Part shown: piece after piece, positions 17,530 through 25,726 of the stretch
Layout: every line of letters starts with the position of its first letter
How positions within the stretch are numbered: position 1 is the stretch's first letter
From: DATAQC01 sp038232455
GTDB taxonomy: Bacteria; Actinomycetota; Acidimicrobiia; Acidimicrobiales; AC-14
Assembly: GCA_038232455.1 (NCBI GenBank)
Contig: JBBSHU010000001.1
Coordinates: 1-64,000, forward strand
Length of the DNA stretch: 64,000 bases
Direction: 5' to 3'
Notes under the pieces: model-generated
Databases searched by the model: none
Seen by the model: the letters and a program-made list of their open reading frames with translations, nothing else
Told to the model about the DNA's origin: nothing
Position numbers and translations under genes: made by a program

Positions 17530-20250
17530 GTGATCTTCGACGGGTTCTCCCAGCAGCTTCCCGACATCGATGCCGCCGAGACAGCCGAGTGGATCGACTC
17601 GCTCAACGACGTGGCCGACGTCCGGGGAAAGAGCCGAGCCCGGTTCCTACTCATGAAGCTGGCCGAGCGGGGCCGGGAGCTTCAGGTGGGCACGCCGACC
17701 ACCGTCTCCACGCCCTACATCAACTCCATCTCGCCCGAACGCGAACCGTGGTTCCCCGGCGACGAGGACATCGAGCGCCGCATCCGGGCGTTCATCCGGT
17801 GGAACGCCGCGGTCATGGTGCTGCGGGCCAATACCGTGGCTCCCGGCATCGGCGGCCACCTGGCCACCTACGCGTCGTCGGCCGCGCTCTACGAGGTGGG
17901 CTTCAATCACTTCTTCCAGGGCAAGGACGACGGCCGCCCCGGCGACCAGGTCTTCTTCCAGGGCCATGCCGCGCCGGGCATCTATTCGCGGGCGTTCCTC
18001 GAGGGTCGCCTGAACGAGGACGACCTCGACCACTTCCGCCAGGAGATCGGACGTGACGGACGGGGCCTGTGCTCGTACCCCCATCCCCGGCTCATGCCCG
18101 ACTTCTGGGAGTTCCCGTCGGTGTCGATGGGCCTGGCCCCCATCACCGCCATCTACCAGGCCCGCTTCAACCGCTATCTCCTCAATCGCCGCTTGTCCGA
18201 CACCAGCCGGTCGAAGGTGTGGTGCTTCATGGGCGACGGCGAATGCGACGAGCCCGAGAGCCTCGGTTCGTTGTCGCTGGCGGCAAGGGAGGGCCTCGAC
18301 AATCTCATCTTCGTGGTGAACTGCAACCTCCAGCGCCTCGACGGCCCCGTGCGGGGCAACGGCAAGATCATCCAGGAGCTCGAGGCCGTCTTCCGGGGCG
18401 CCGGCTGGAACGTGCTGAAGGTCATCTGGGGCTCCAAGTGGGACGAGTTGCTGGCCCGCGACGTCGACGGCGTCCTGCTCAACAAGATGATGACCACCCT
18501 CGACGGCGAGTACCAGAAGTACTCGGCCGAGTCGGGGGCCTACATCCGTGACCACTTCTTCGGTGCCGATCCGCGCCTGCGGGCCATGGTCGAGCACCTC
18601 TCCGACGACGAGCTGCGCAACCTGCCCCGTGGCGGCCACGACTACCGCAAGCTCTACGCCGCCTACCGGGCCGCCGTCGAACACGTCGGCGCCCCCACCG
18701 TGATCCTGGCCAAGACCATCAAGGGCTGGACCCTCGGGCCCGAATTCGAGGCTCGCAACACCACCCACCAGATCAAGAAGATGTCCAAGGCCGTGCTGCA
18801 CACCTTCCGGGCCCGCCTCCACCTCGAAGACCAGATCCCCGATGCCGCCCTCGACGGGGACCTGCCCCCGTACTACCGGCCGGCGGAGGGGTCTCCGGAG
18901 TTCGAGTACATGATGGAGCGCCGCCAGGCCATGGCCGGCTCGTTGCCGAAGCGAACGCTGAGGGCCAAGCCTCTCCCGATGCCCGACCCGGCTGTGTTCG
19001 AGGACTTCAGGGCCGGCTCGGGTGGCCAGGAGGCGTCGACCACCATGGTCTTCGCCCGCCTCCTCCGCAGCCTGCTGCGCGACAAGGACATGGGCGCCCG
19101 GGTCGTGCCCATCATCCCCGACGAGGCGCGCACGTTCGGCATGGACGGCCTGTTCTCCGAAGTGAAGATCTACGCGCCCTTCGGCCAACAGTACGAGCCC
19201 GTCGACGCCCAGTTCGCCCTGTCCTACATGGAGGCCTCCGACGGCCAGATCCTCGAGGAGGGCATCACCGAAGCGGGTTCCATGGCCAGCTTCACGGCGG
19301 CAGGAACGGCCTACGCCACCCACGGCCTCAGCATGGTGCCGTTCTTCATCTTCTACTCGATGTTCGGGTTCCAGCGGGTCGGCGACCTCATCTGGGCCTT
19401 CGCCGACATCCGCGGCCGTGGTTTCCTCTGCGGCGCCACCGCCGGGCGTACCACCCTCACGGGTGAAGGCCTCCAGCATTGCGACGGCCACAGCCTGGTC
19501 CTGGCCTCGACCGTTCCCAACGTGCGGGCCTACGACCCCGCCTTCGCCTACGAGCTGTCGGTGATCATCGACGACGGCCTGCGCCGCATGTACGGACCCG
19601 AGGCCGAGGACATCTTCTATTACCTCACGCTCTACAACGAGAACTACCCGATGCCGGCGATGCCGTCGACTCCTTCCGGCCACGTTGCCGTCGAGGAGGG
19701 CATCCTCCGAGGCCTGTACCGCTTCTCGGCGGCGCCCGAGGGCCCGAAGCGCCGGGCCACGGTCGTCTTCTCGGGTACCGCCCAGGGAGCCGCTCGCCAG
19801 GCCCAGAGCCTGCTGGCCGAGCGCCACGACGTGGCCGTCGAGCTCTGGAGCGCCACGTCCTACAAGGCGCTTCGGGAAGATGCCCTGTCCGTCGACCGCT
19901 GGAACCGCCTTCACCCCACCGACACGCCCCGTACCCCCTTTGTCACCGAGGCACTGTCGGGGACCGAGGGTCCGGTGATCGCCGTGACCGACTACATGAA
20001 GGCCGTCCCCGATCAGGTGGCCCGGTGGGTACCGGCGCCGGCCATGTTCACCTCCCTCGGCACCGACGGCTTCGGTCGCTCCGACACCAGGGCCAACCTG
20101 CGTCGTCACTTCGAAACCGACACCGCCAACGTGGTGGTCGCCGTCCTCGCCGCTCTCGCCCGAGCGGACGCGGCAAAGCCCGAGGAGGTGGCCGACGCCA
20201 TCGCCGCCTACGGGCTCGACCCCGAGGCCCCCGACCCCCGTACGGCCTGA
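17530..20250 (+). CDS. aceE: Pyruvate dehydrogenase E1 component, homodimeric type
   Basis: The 906-residue thiamine-diphosphate enzyme decarboxylates pyruvate and passes the acetyl group to E2 lipoyl domains. Family blocks include STPYINSISPEREPWFPGD near residue 60, GHLATYASSAALYEVGFNHF, the ThDP motif GDGECDEPES near residue 235, and GEGLQHCDGHS in the C-terminal transketolase-like part. Length equals the actinobacterial AceE family. The GTG start at 17530 sits inside a perfect ribosome-binding sequence (see findings), so initiation is unusual. E2 and E3 genes are not adjacent, which is normal in this phylum. Confidence 0.96.
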   Translation: MIFDGFSQQLPDIDAAETAEWIDSLNDVADVRGKSRARFLLMKLAERGRELQVGTPTTVSTPYINSISPEREPWFPGDEDIERRIRAFIRWNAAVMVLRANTVAPGIGGHLATYASSAALYEVGFNHFFQGKDDGRPGDQVFFQGHAAPGIYSRAFLEGRLNEDDLDHFRQEIGRDGRGLCSYPHPRLMPDFWEFPSVSMGLAPITAIYQARFNRYLLNRRLSDTSRSKVWCFMGDGECDEPESLGSLSLAAREGLDNLIFVVNCNLQRLDGPVRGNGKIIQELEAVFRGAGWNVLKVIWGSKWDELLARDVDGVLLNKMMTTLDGEYQKYSAESGAYIRDHFFGADPRLRAMVEHLSDDELRNLPRGGHDYRKLYAAYRAAVEHVGAPTVILAKTIKGWTLGPEFEARNTTHQIKKMSKAVLHTFRARLHLEDQIPDAALDGDLPPYYRPAEGSPEFEYMMERRQAMAGSLPKRTLRAKPLPMPDPAVFEDFRAGSGGQEASTTMVFARLLRSLLRDKDMGARVVPIIPDEARTFGMDGLFSEVKIYAPFGQQYEPVDAQFALSYMEASDGQILEEGITEAGSMASFTAAGTAYATHGLSMVPFFIFYSMFGFQRVGDLIWAFADIRGRGFLCGATAGRTTLTGEGLQHCDGHSLVLASTVPNVRAYDPAFAYELSVIIDDGLRRMYGPEAEDIFYYLTLYNENYPMPAMPSTPSGHVAVEEGILRGLYRFSAAPEGPKRRATVVFSGTAQGAARQAQSLLAERHDVAVELWSATSYKALREDALSVDRWNRLHPTDTPRTPFVTEALSGTEGPVIAVTDYMKAVPDQVARWVPAPAMFTSLGTDGFGRSDTRANLRRHFETDTANVVVAVLAALARADAAKPEEVADAIAAYGLDPEAPDPRTA

Positions 20251-20277
20251 CCTCGGCGGGAGCACCGAGCGGCAAGG

Positions 20278-21717
20278 TCAGGGAACGACGGCGACCAGGA
20301 AGAGCGACTGGCCGAACTCGGTCCTGTAGCGCTCCTCGATCTTGCGGAGGCGGGGAACAACGGCCCGGTCGTACAACCGCACTCTTCCTTCCTCCGTGGG
20401 CACCTGCTTCAACTTGGTGGCGAGCAGCCACCAGGCGAGGGCCCCGAGTTGGTTCACGTAGCGGGTCTCGATCACCCGGAGCCCGGCCGCATGGACGGTG
20501 CGGGCGAGATGGGCCCGGTCATAGCGCCGGAAATGGCCGACAGCCTGGTCGAACGGGCTGTACAGGCGCTCGAACGCCGGCACGTAGAGCAGCACGTAGC
20601 CACCGGGGTGCACGAGGCGACGTACCTCTTCGAGGGCGGCCGTGTCGTCGGGCAGGTGCTCGAGAACGTTGATCAGGACGGCCGAGTCGTAGCCGCCAAC
20701 GTCGTCGTGGTCGAAGAGGTCGAGGTGGCGAACCTCCACCTCGTCGGTGTCTTGGAAGCGCTCCTCGAGCACGCCGAGACACCGGTCGGAGACGTCGGTC
20801 GCCGCGACCCGGGCCCCGGCCCGGGCGAACCGGGCGGCAAGGTCACCATGGCCGGCGCCGATCTCGAGGACCCGGTCGCCGAGGTAGGGCTGGCACAGGT
20901 CGGCGATCCAGTCGGTGTAGTTGGGAGCATTGGCACCCAACGAGTCGAGCACGGGACCCAGCTCGGCATCGGCCGACGCCAGGTCGGCGGGGGTGCGGCT
21001 CGGGGCGGCTGCCGTGCGCCGGGGGAAGTTGTACCGACCGATGCACCAGAGCGCCCGGACGCCGTCACGCCAGTCGATCTTCTTGCCCTCCGCATAGGTG
21101 CGCCCGGCATAGGAGATACCGACCTCGTACACACGCCACCCACCATGGGCCACCTTGGCGGTTATCTCCGGTTCGAAACCGAAGCCGTCCTCCTCGATGA
21201 CCAGCTCCTCGAAGACTTCCCGCCGGAAGGCCTTGTAGCAGGTCTCCATGTCGGTGAGGGTGAGGTCCGTCGCCATGTTGGAGAGGAGCGTCAGGAACCG
21301 GTTGCCGATCGAATGCCAGAAGTACAGGACACGGTGGGCGCCGGTGCTCAGGAACCGCGAGCCGTAAACCACATCGGCCTTGCCGTCGAGCAGCGGCTCC
21401 AGCAAGGTCCCGTACTCCCTGGGGTCGTACTCGAGATCGGCGTCCTGGACCACGACGTAGGGCGACGACGATTCGCCGAGCCCCCGCCGGATGGCGGCGC
21501 CCTTTCCCAGGTTCCGGGGCTGGACTATCAGACGAACGCGGTCGTCGCCGACGGCGGCCGCGGCCTTCGCCGACCCATCCGTGGAGCCATCGTCGACCAC
21601 CACCACCTCGGCCGTCCACGGTTGCTCCAGCACCTTGGCGAGCAGCTCAGCGATCGTCGACTCCTCGTTGAAGCAGGGGACGACGACGCTGAGGCAGGGA
21701 AAAGGTGCGTGAGGCAT
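20278..21717 (-). CDS. Bifunctional glycosyltransferase family 2 / class I methyltransferase
   Basis: ATG 21715-21717 starts a 479-residue protein; the longer upstream frame is low-complexity and unlikely. Residues 5-235 are a DPM1-like GT2 domain, with LSVVVPCFNEE, VVVDDGSTDGS, GKGAAIRRG, VQDADLEYDP and the acceptor region after TDMETCYKAF. Residues about 265-475 are a SAM-dependent methyltransferase with VLEIGAGHGDLAA and LINVLEHLPDD. GT2 proteins of this type build polyprenyl-phosphate sugars or glycosylated cell-surface material; the fused methyltransferase may modify the same lipid or sugar. No membrane segment is seen. It is convergent with aceE. Confidence 0.85.
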   Translation of the reverse strand: MPHAPFPCLSVVVPCFNEESTIAELLAKVLEQPWTAEVVVVDDGSTDGSAKAAAAVGDDRVRLIVQPRNLGKGAAIRRGLGESSSPYVVVQDADLEYDPREYGTLLEPLLDGKADVVYGSRFLSTGAHRVLYFWHSIGNRFLTLLSNMATDLTLTDMETCYKAFRREVFEELVIEEDGFGFEPEITAKVAHGGWRVYEVGISYAGRTYAEGKKIDWRDGVRALWCIGRYNFPRRTAAAPSRTPADLASADAELGPVLDSLGANAPNYTDWIADLCQPYLGDRVLEIGAGHGDLAARFARAGARVAATDVSDRCLGVLEERFQDTDEVEVRHLDLFDHDDVGGYDSAVLINVLEHLPDDTAALEEVRRLVHPGGYVLLYVPAFERLYSPFDQAVGHFRRYDRAHLARTVHAAGLRVIETRYVNQLGALAWWLLATKLKQVPTEEGRVRLYDRAVVPRLRKIEERYRTEFGQSLFLVAVVP

Positions 21718-21836
21718 GTCCCATTGTGGTCCCGAGCGACAGTGGTTCGTGCCGACGGTGATATCGGGTGCGTCACGAGACGACCGCTGTTGCACGCGGG
21801 AACGCGTCATCATGGACAGGTAGTGGAGTCGACCCG

Positions 21837-22268
21837 ATGAACTCGCCGCTGAGGGCCCAGGCGTTCCCGCGCGCTGCAGCCGGCCTGGGCGCCGCTGTAC
21901 TCGCCCTGATCGTCGCCGGGGCCGCGGTCGCGTCTGACCGGCAGAGCCAGGGCGACGACCACCGGGTACCGGCGCCGACGTCGACCACGGCCGTGACGGC
22001 ACCCGCTCCGGTCGCTCCGCCCACCACCGGCGCTTCTGCCAGCGCCGCCTCAGGGGCATCGTCGACACCGACCACCGCAGTGGCCCCGGCGGTTCCGGCG
22101 GCCCCCCCGGTGACGCTGTCCTACGACCCCATGCAGGTGCCCGCGTCCACGACGGCCCCGCCGACCACGGTTGGTGTTCGCGGCGGAGGTGGTCTCGGTT
22201 GCCACGAGTCCCTCGTTCCCATTCCCGAGTGCGGCATCGGGCCCTACGTCACCGAACCGCCGCCGTAA
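21837..22268 (+). CDS. Small exported, Ala/Pro/Thr-rich protein of unknown function
   Basis: The 143-residue product starts at ATG 21837 with a short basic stretch and a hydrophobic segment (about residues 13-32, rich in Ala, Leu and Val), so it is probably exported or membrane-anchored. The middle is a low-complexity Thr/Pro/Ala linker. The end has two Cys residues in GLGCHES and PECGIGPY, which could form a disulfide. No family is recognised. It is divergent from the glycosyltransferase gene. Confidence 0.6.
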   Translation: MNSPLRAQAFPRAAAGLGAAVLALIVAGAAVASDRQSQGDDHRVPAPTSTTAVTAPAPVAPPTTGASASAASGASSTPTTAVAPAVPAAPPVTLSYDPMQVPASTTAPPTTVGVRGGGGLGCHESLVPIPECGIGPYVTEPPP

Positions 22269-22298
22269 CGGGAACCTTCGCGATCTACAGTCGAGGGC

Positions 22299-22400
22299 AT
22301 GGCTCTGCATTTCACCGGTGACCCCGAGGCCGACGAGCTCCTCGAGACCGATGCCCTCGCCCTCCTGATCGGGATGCTGCTCGACCGGCACATTCGTTAG
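22299..22400 (+). pseudogene. Partial copy of HhH-GPD gene 5' end
   Basis: The frame starts with ATG 22299 and encodes 33 residues that match the N-terminus of the intact gene at 22946: FTGDPEADELL and then DALALLIGMLLD. It then diverges and meets a stop. It keeps about the first 30 codons only. It is interpreted as a decayed duplicate left by recombination or insertion. Confidence 0.7.
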
Positions 22401-22440
22401 GTATGGAGCTGATCGCCGGGTCGGCTGCATTGCATCAGGC

Positions 22441-22465
22441 GAGTGGCGGAGAGACTCGAACTCCC
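22441..22465 (-). repeat. tRNA-like 3' end (T-arm), probable remnant
   Basis: On the minus strand, GGGAG-TTCGAGT-CTCTC forms a five-base-pair stem with a canonical T-loop (22449-22465), followed by CGCCACT, which looks like a 3' acceptor strand. No matching D-arm or anticodon arm could be placed in the 95 bases before it, so a complete tRNA is not supported. Attachment-site remnants of integrated elements often look like this. Confidence 0.35.
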
Positions 22466-22849
22466 AAACCCAGGGCCCGGCCCGAAGGCCGTGAAGCCGA
22501 ACCCTCCCGGACCCCTGATCACTCCGGCGGACGCCACGTGCAACGGTCGGGGTCCCATTCCCAACCAGGCGGGCCATGCTGCTGTGATGGGGGCGGCGGT
22601 TTCAGGCCCGCTCTGTGCCGTCGCCACCCGGTGTAGGCGCCAATGGCGATGAGGAGGCCGCTCAGGACGAGGCGAGTCAGGTCCACGCCGTCCACCGTCC
22701 TTGCCGGCTCGGCAGCTCCTCACGTGTCGCCATCGCGACAGCCTGCCACGGCCCTTGGTCGGCCCCAGCGTGCGAGGGCTGGTCCAATACGCCGGTGGGT
22801 TGCGTCAGACGACCATCGCGGCTCTCTGGGTAGGTGGCAGGCAGCGGAC

Positions 22850-22915
22850 CCCATCCCTGCCCTTCACCGGCGACCCCAATGTCGACGAGCTGCTGGTCAG
22901 AGAGCCCCGATACGC
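22850..22915 (+). pseudogene. Second partial copy of HhH-GPD gene 5' end
   Basis: This segment encodes SLPFTGDPNVDELLVREP, matching the first 20 or so residues of the intact HhH-GPD protein. The similarity is lost before the LALLIGMLLD block. It has no start codon in a good context and lies 30 bases upstream of the intact gene, so it is a duplicated relic rather than a gene. Confidence 0.6.
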
Positions 22916-22945
22916 CACCTCCGGCTCCATCGGTACGCTGGCACC

Positions 22946-23545
22946 GTGGCGACCCACTCTCTGCCCCTCACAGGTGACCCCAAGGCCGACGAACTGCTGG
23001 TCAGCGAGCCGTTGGCCCTCCTGATCGGGATGCTGCTCGACCAGCAGGTACCGATGGAGAAGGCTTTTCACAGCCCGTTCGATCTCAAGGCCCGCCTCGG
23101 CGGCCACCTCGACGCCGCCGCCATCGCCGCTGCCGGTCCCGACGAGATGGCTGCGGTCTTCGCCGAGCGCCCTGCCCTCCACCGCTTCCCGGGATCCATG
23201 GCCGCCCGCACCCAACAGATGTGCGCCCACCTCGTGGAGCATCACGGGGGGAGCGCGGCGAACGTGTGGACCACGGCGGCCACGGGAGACGAGTTGTTCG
23301 CCAACCTGAAGGCGCTTCCCGGCTTCGGCGATCAGAAGGCCAGGATCTTCGTGGCCCTGCTGGCCAAGCGAATGGGCGTGAAGCCACCCGGCTGGAACGA
23401 CGTGGCCGGCAACTACGGACAGGCCGGTTGGTTCTCGGTCGCCGACATCGACGGCCCCGAGTCCCTCGCCCGGGTGCGGGAGTACAAGCGGGCCACCAAG
23501 GCGGCGGCGAAAGCGAAGGCCGTCATCCCGACAGCGGGTACCTGA
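22946..23545 (+). CDS. HhH-GPD-type base-excision repair family protein
   Basis: GTG 22946 begins a 199-residue protein of the actinobacterial HhH-GPD-like family (TIGR03252-like, from memory). Family blocks are LTGDPKADELL, ALLIGMLLDQQVPMEKAF near residue 25, ALHRFPGSMA near residue 75 and LKALPGFGDQKARIFVALL near residue 115, the last being the helix-hairpin-helix DNA-binding motif. HhH-GPD proteins are DNA glycosylases, but this family lacks an obvious catalytic Lys and its substrate is unknown. The longer upstream open frame includes the duplicated relics and should not be used as the start. Confidence 0.85.
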   Translation: MATHSLPLTGDPKADELLVSEPLALLIGMLLDQQVPMEKAFHSPFDLKARLGGHLDAAAIAAAGPDEMAAVFAERPALHRFPGSMAARTQQMCAHLVEHHGGSAANVWTTAATGDELFANLKALPGFGDQKARIFVALLAKRMGVKPPGWNDVAGNYGQAGWFSVADIDGPESLARVREYKRATKAAAKAKAVIPTAGT

Positions 23546-23665
23546 CCGCGAAACCTCGATGTATCAAACCGGCTGTCGACGACTCTTCCTTGTCGGCGGG
23601 CGAGCACAGGAACACCTGGGCGGACCCACCACCGTTCACCAACCTACAGCCACAAGGAGCCACCC

Positions 23666-23950
23666 ATGTCTAAGGTCAACCCCGTCTCGGTCACGACGAC
23701 AATGGACACCATCGACCTTCGCAACGCCCAGACGACGCCGGTCACCGCACCGGACCACGTCGACACCCTCCAAACCCTCCTGAAGGCCGCGGCCCGCAAC
23801 AACGGCGCCTTCGACCCTGGGGCGATCGATGGCATCGGCGGACCGAAGACCAAGCAGGCCGTCGGCAACTTCCAGGCCGCCAAGGCCGCGCCCCAGGACT
23901 TCGTGGTGAGCTCCTACGTGTGGTCGACCCTCGTCGGCGACAGGCCGTAA
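23666..23950 (+). CDS. Small peptidoglycan-binding-domain-like protein
   Basis: The 94-residue protein starts at ATG 23666 with AAGGAG eight bases upstream. Residues 30-90 resemble a PG_binding_1 fold: LQTLLKAAARN, then GAIDGIGGPKTKQAVGNFQ, the G-GP-T--A---FQ signature. No signal peptide is evident, which is odd for a cell-wall binder, so it may be cytoplasmic or a structural module used differently. A hairpin at 23975-24003 follows the gene. Confidence 0.7.
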   Translation: MSKVNPVSVTTTMDTIDLRNAQTTPVTAPDHVDTLQTLLKAAARNNGAFDPGAIDGIGGPKTKQAVGNFQAAKAAPQDFVVSSYVWSTLVGDRP

Positions 23951-23974
23951 CAGCCGGGCGGCAGCCACCCAGAA

Positions 23975-24003
23975 CGAGCCGGGCCAAGGCCCTACCGGGC
24001 TCG
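23975..24003 (+). terminator. Candidate terminator after peptidoglycan-binding-like gene
   Basis: An inner perfect stem GGGCC-AA-GGCCC is nested in outer arms CGAGCC and GGCTCG, 25 bases after the stop codon at 23950. There is no T-run, as is usual in high-GC actinobacteria. Confidence 0.5.
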
Positions 24004-24089
24004 GCTCGACCGGGCGGCATGGAACCCACCGCGCCGGCGCTCTTCCCCGGCAGGGGACTACCGTCGCACACCATGAGAGCGCAGTCCCG

Positions 24090-24290
24090 GTGAGAGTCAC
24101 CGCAAATGGCGACGCCGTGGAGTTGGGCGAGGGCGCCACCGTCGACGATCTGCTGGCCCGGCTCGGCCTGGGCGGAAGGTGGGTGCTCGTCGAGCGCAAC
24201 GGCGAGGCGTTGAACCGCAGGGAGCTGGCCACGACCGTCCTCGCCGAGGGCGATCGCCTCGAGCTGGTGCGGGCGGTAGCCGGGGGCTGA
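24090..24290 (+). CDS. thiS: Sulfur carrier protein ThiS
   Basis: The 66-residue ubiquitin-like carrier starts at GTG 24090 and ends with the obligatory GG terminus (AVAGG), which is adenylated and thiocarboxylated to deliver sulfur for the thiazole of thiamine. The VTANGDAVEL beginning and GDRLELVRAVAGG ending are typical. Its stop overlaps the thiE start as TGATG, so the two are coupled. thiG, thiF and thiO are not in the window. Confidence 0.92.
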   Translation: MRVTANGDAVELGEGATVDDLLARLGLGGRWVLVERNGEALNRRELATTVLAEGDRLELVRAVAGG

Positions 24291-24946
24291 TGGACCGCGT
24301 CTCGTTGAGCCACCGGCGGCTCTACCTGTGCACGCCCGACCGTCCCGATCTGGCTGCGTTCCTGGCTGCCTGCATCGATGGCGGGGTCGACGTGGTGCAG
24401 CTCCGGGACAAGCATCTGGAGGCCAGGGCCCTCGTGGCCCGGGCCCGGGTCGCAGTGGCCGTGTGTGCCGGCCTGGGCGTGCCCTTCGTTCTCAACGACC
24501 GCCCCGACCTGGCCCTGGAGGCCGGGGCCGACGGGGTACACGTAGGCCAGGACGATGCTCCGCCCGCTCTGGCCAGGCGAATCCTCGGGCCTGACGCGGT
24601 CGTGGGCCTGTCGACCCATGCCCCCCACGAGCTCGACGCCGCCCTCCGGGAGCCCGTTGACTACCTGTCGGCCGGGCCCGTTGCCCCCACACCTACGAAA
24701 CCCGGTCGACCGGGAACCGGCTTGGGCTATCTGGGCGAGGTGGCAGCGCGGGCAACCGTGCCCTGGTTCGTCACCGGGGGGGTGACCCCTGCGACGGTGC
24801 CGGCGATGGTCGACGCCGGCGCGCGCCGCTTCGTGGTGGTGCGCTGGCTCACCGAGGCCGCCGACCCCAGGGCCGCAGCCCGGGCCCTGGCCGAGGCGAT
24901 CGACCACGCCGTTCTCGGCGCTGTCTACAACACCCCCCCGGCGTAG
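24290..24946 (+). CDS. thiE: Thiamine-phosphate synthase
   Basis: ATG 24290 starts a 218-residue TIM-barrel enzyme that joins the pyrimidine and thiazole phosphates into thiamine phosphate. Motifs seen are VVQLRDKHLEARAL (pyrophosphate-binding Arg/Lys), FVLNDRPDLAL, DGVHVGQDD, VGLSTHAPHEL, YLSAGPVAPTPTKPG and the phosphate-binding TGGV near residue 160. It is coupled to thiS upstream. No TPP riboswitch consensus was found in front of the pair. Confidence 0.94.
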   Translation: MDRVSLSHRRLYLCTPDRPDLAAFLAACIDGGVDVVQLRDKHLEARALVARARVAVAVCAGLGVPFVLNDRPDLALEAGADGVHVGQDDAPPALARRILGPDAVVGLSTHAPHELDAALREPVDYLSAGPVAPTPTKPGRPGTGLGYLGEVAARATVPWFVTGGVTPATVPAMVDAGARRFVVVRWLTEAADPRAAARALAEAIDHAVLGAVYNTPPA

Positions 24947-24970
24947 GAATCGCGCGGGAACGCCAGACAC

Positions 24971-25726
24971 TCAGCCTGTGAGGGTGTTCTGCTCCAGCCA
25001 GCCGAGGAGAATGGCGACGACACGCGGGTCGTGGCGCAGACGATGCCCGGCCTGGTTCACAACCCGGAGATCGGCCCCCTCGCCGGCGGCCTCGACCAGG
25101 GAGCGGGCATCATCGAGGGGGACGGTCTCATCGTCGTGTCCGTGCACGATGAGCAGCGGTCGGGGCGGGATCTTGGCCACCACCGCCACGGGTTCGATCT
25201 CGGTCAGGTCGCGGGTCCAGCGGTCATAGTCGGCAGGTTCGGCGGGATCGGAGATGACCCCGACCTCCCGGGCATGGGCCAGGAAGTCTTCGGGGTGACG
25301 GGCCCACCGCGAGAAGGTTGCCGGCGCAGCCAGGGTGGCCACCCCTCGGACGCGCTCGTCCTCGGCGGCCTCGCAGATGGCCAGGGCGCCTCCGGTGCTC
25401 GACCCCGCCACCCACACACCGGAAACGCCGTCGGTCCGCTCCAGGTGGCCGACAGCGGCCCGCAGGTCGTCGAGCCAGCCGCTCAGGGAGAAGTTGCCCT
25501 CGGACGTGCCCGTTCCCCGGAAGTTGAACGTGAGCACGACCCACCCGGCGTCGGTCGCCAGGTGGTCGGCCAGCTCCGAGTAGGTCTGCACCGACGCTGC
25601 TCCGCCTCCCGGGCCGGCCGGGAAACCGTGGCAGAGGACGAGCCCGGGGAGGACCCCCTCGGCCGTCGGTGGTCTCGAGATGTGGGTAGCCAGGCGCAGG
25701 CCGCTCGAGAAAATTGTTGTCTCCAC
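24971..25726 (-). CDS. Alpha/beta hydrolase
   Basis: The 251-residue protein has the alpha/beta-hydrolase layout. LVLCHGFPAGPGG holds the oxyanion region, FNFRGTGTSEG follows, and GSSTGG near residue 110 is the nucleophile elbow with Ser. HGHDDETVP carries the acid, and NQAGHRL near residue 230 the catalytic His. No signal peptide is present. The substrate is unknown; the group includes serine esterases and small peptidases. The structured RNA at 25842-26052 lies 115 bases upstream on the same strand and could control it or be separate. Confidence 0.85.
   Translation of the reverse strand: METTIFSSGLRLATHISRPPTAEGVLPGLVLCHGFPAGPGGGAASVQTYSELADHLATDAGWVVLTFNFRGTGTSEGNFSLSGWLDDLRAAVGHLERTDGVSGVWVAGSSTGGALAICEAAEDERVRGVATLAAPATFSRWARHPEDFLAHAREVGVISDPAEPADYDRWTRDLTEIEPVAVVAKIPPRPLLIVHGHDDETVPLDDARSLVEAAGEGADLRVVNQAGHRLRHDPRVVAILLGWLEQNTLTG

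Larger units (their letters stand above)
22401..22945. other. Non-coding stretch with tRNA-like T-arm and a second HhH-GPD partial copy
   Basis: About 545 bases without a credible gene. Open frames here are short, Pro/Arg/Gly-rich and overlap in all phases. Two identifiable items are a tRNA T-arm-like sequence at 22441-22465 on the minus strand and a second remnant of the HhH-GPD 5' end at about 22850-22915, which encodes PFTGDPNVDELLVREP. A stable GC hairpin with a TTCG loop also occurs on the minus strand near 22480-22495. The mix suggests an old insertion and deletion site. Confidence 0.5.

Noticed and set aside
17647..20265. Very long minus-strand open frame opposite aceE
   Set aside because: It mirrors aceE in antisense, is Val/Gly/His-rich without domains, and high-GC third codon positions often create such frames.
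22441..22535. Complete tRNA (about 95 nt, selenocysteine-type) on the minus strand
   Set aside because: A T-arm and a six-pair acceptor-like match are present, but no D-arm or anticodon arm could be placed.
23951..24089. TPP riboswitch before thiS-thiE
   Set aside because: The conserved CTGAGA and ACCTGATCTGG-type blocks are not found.
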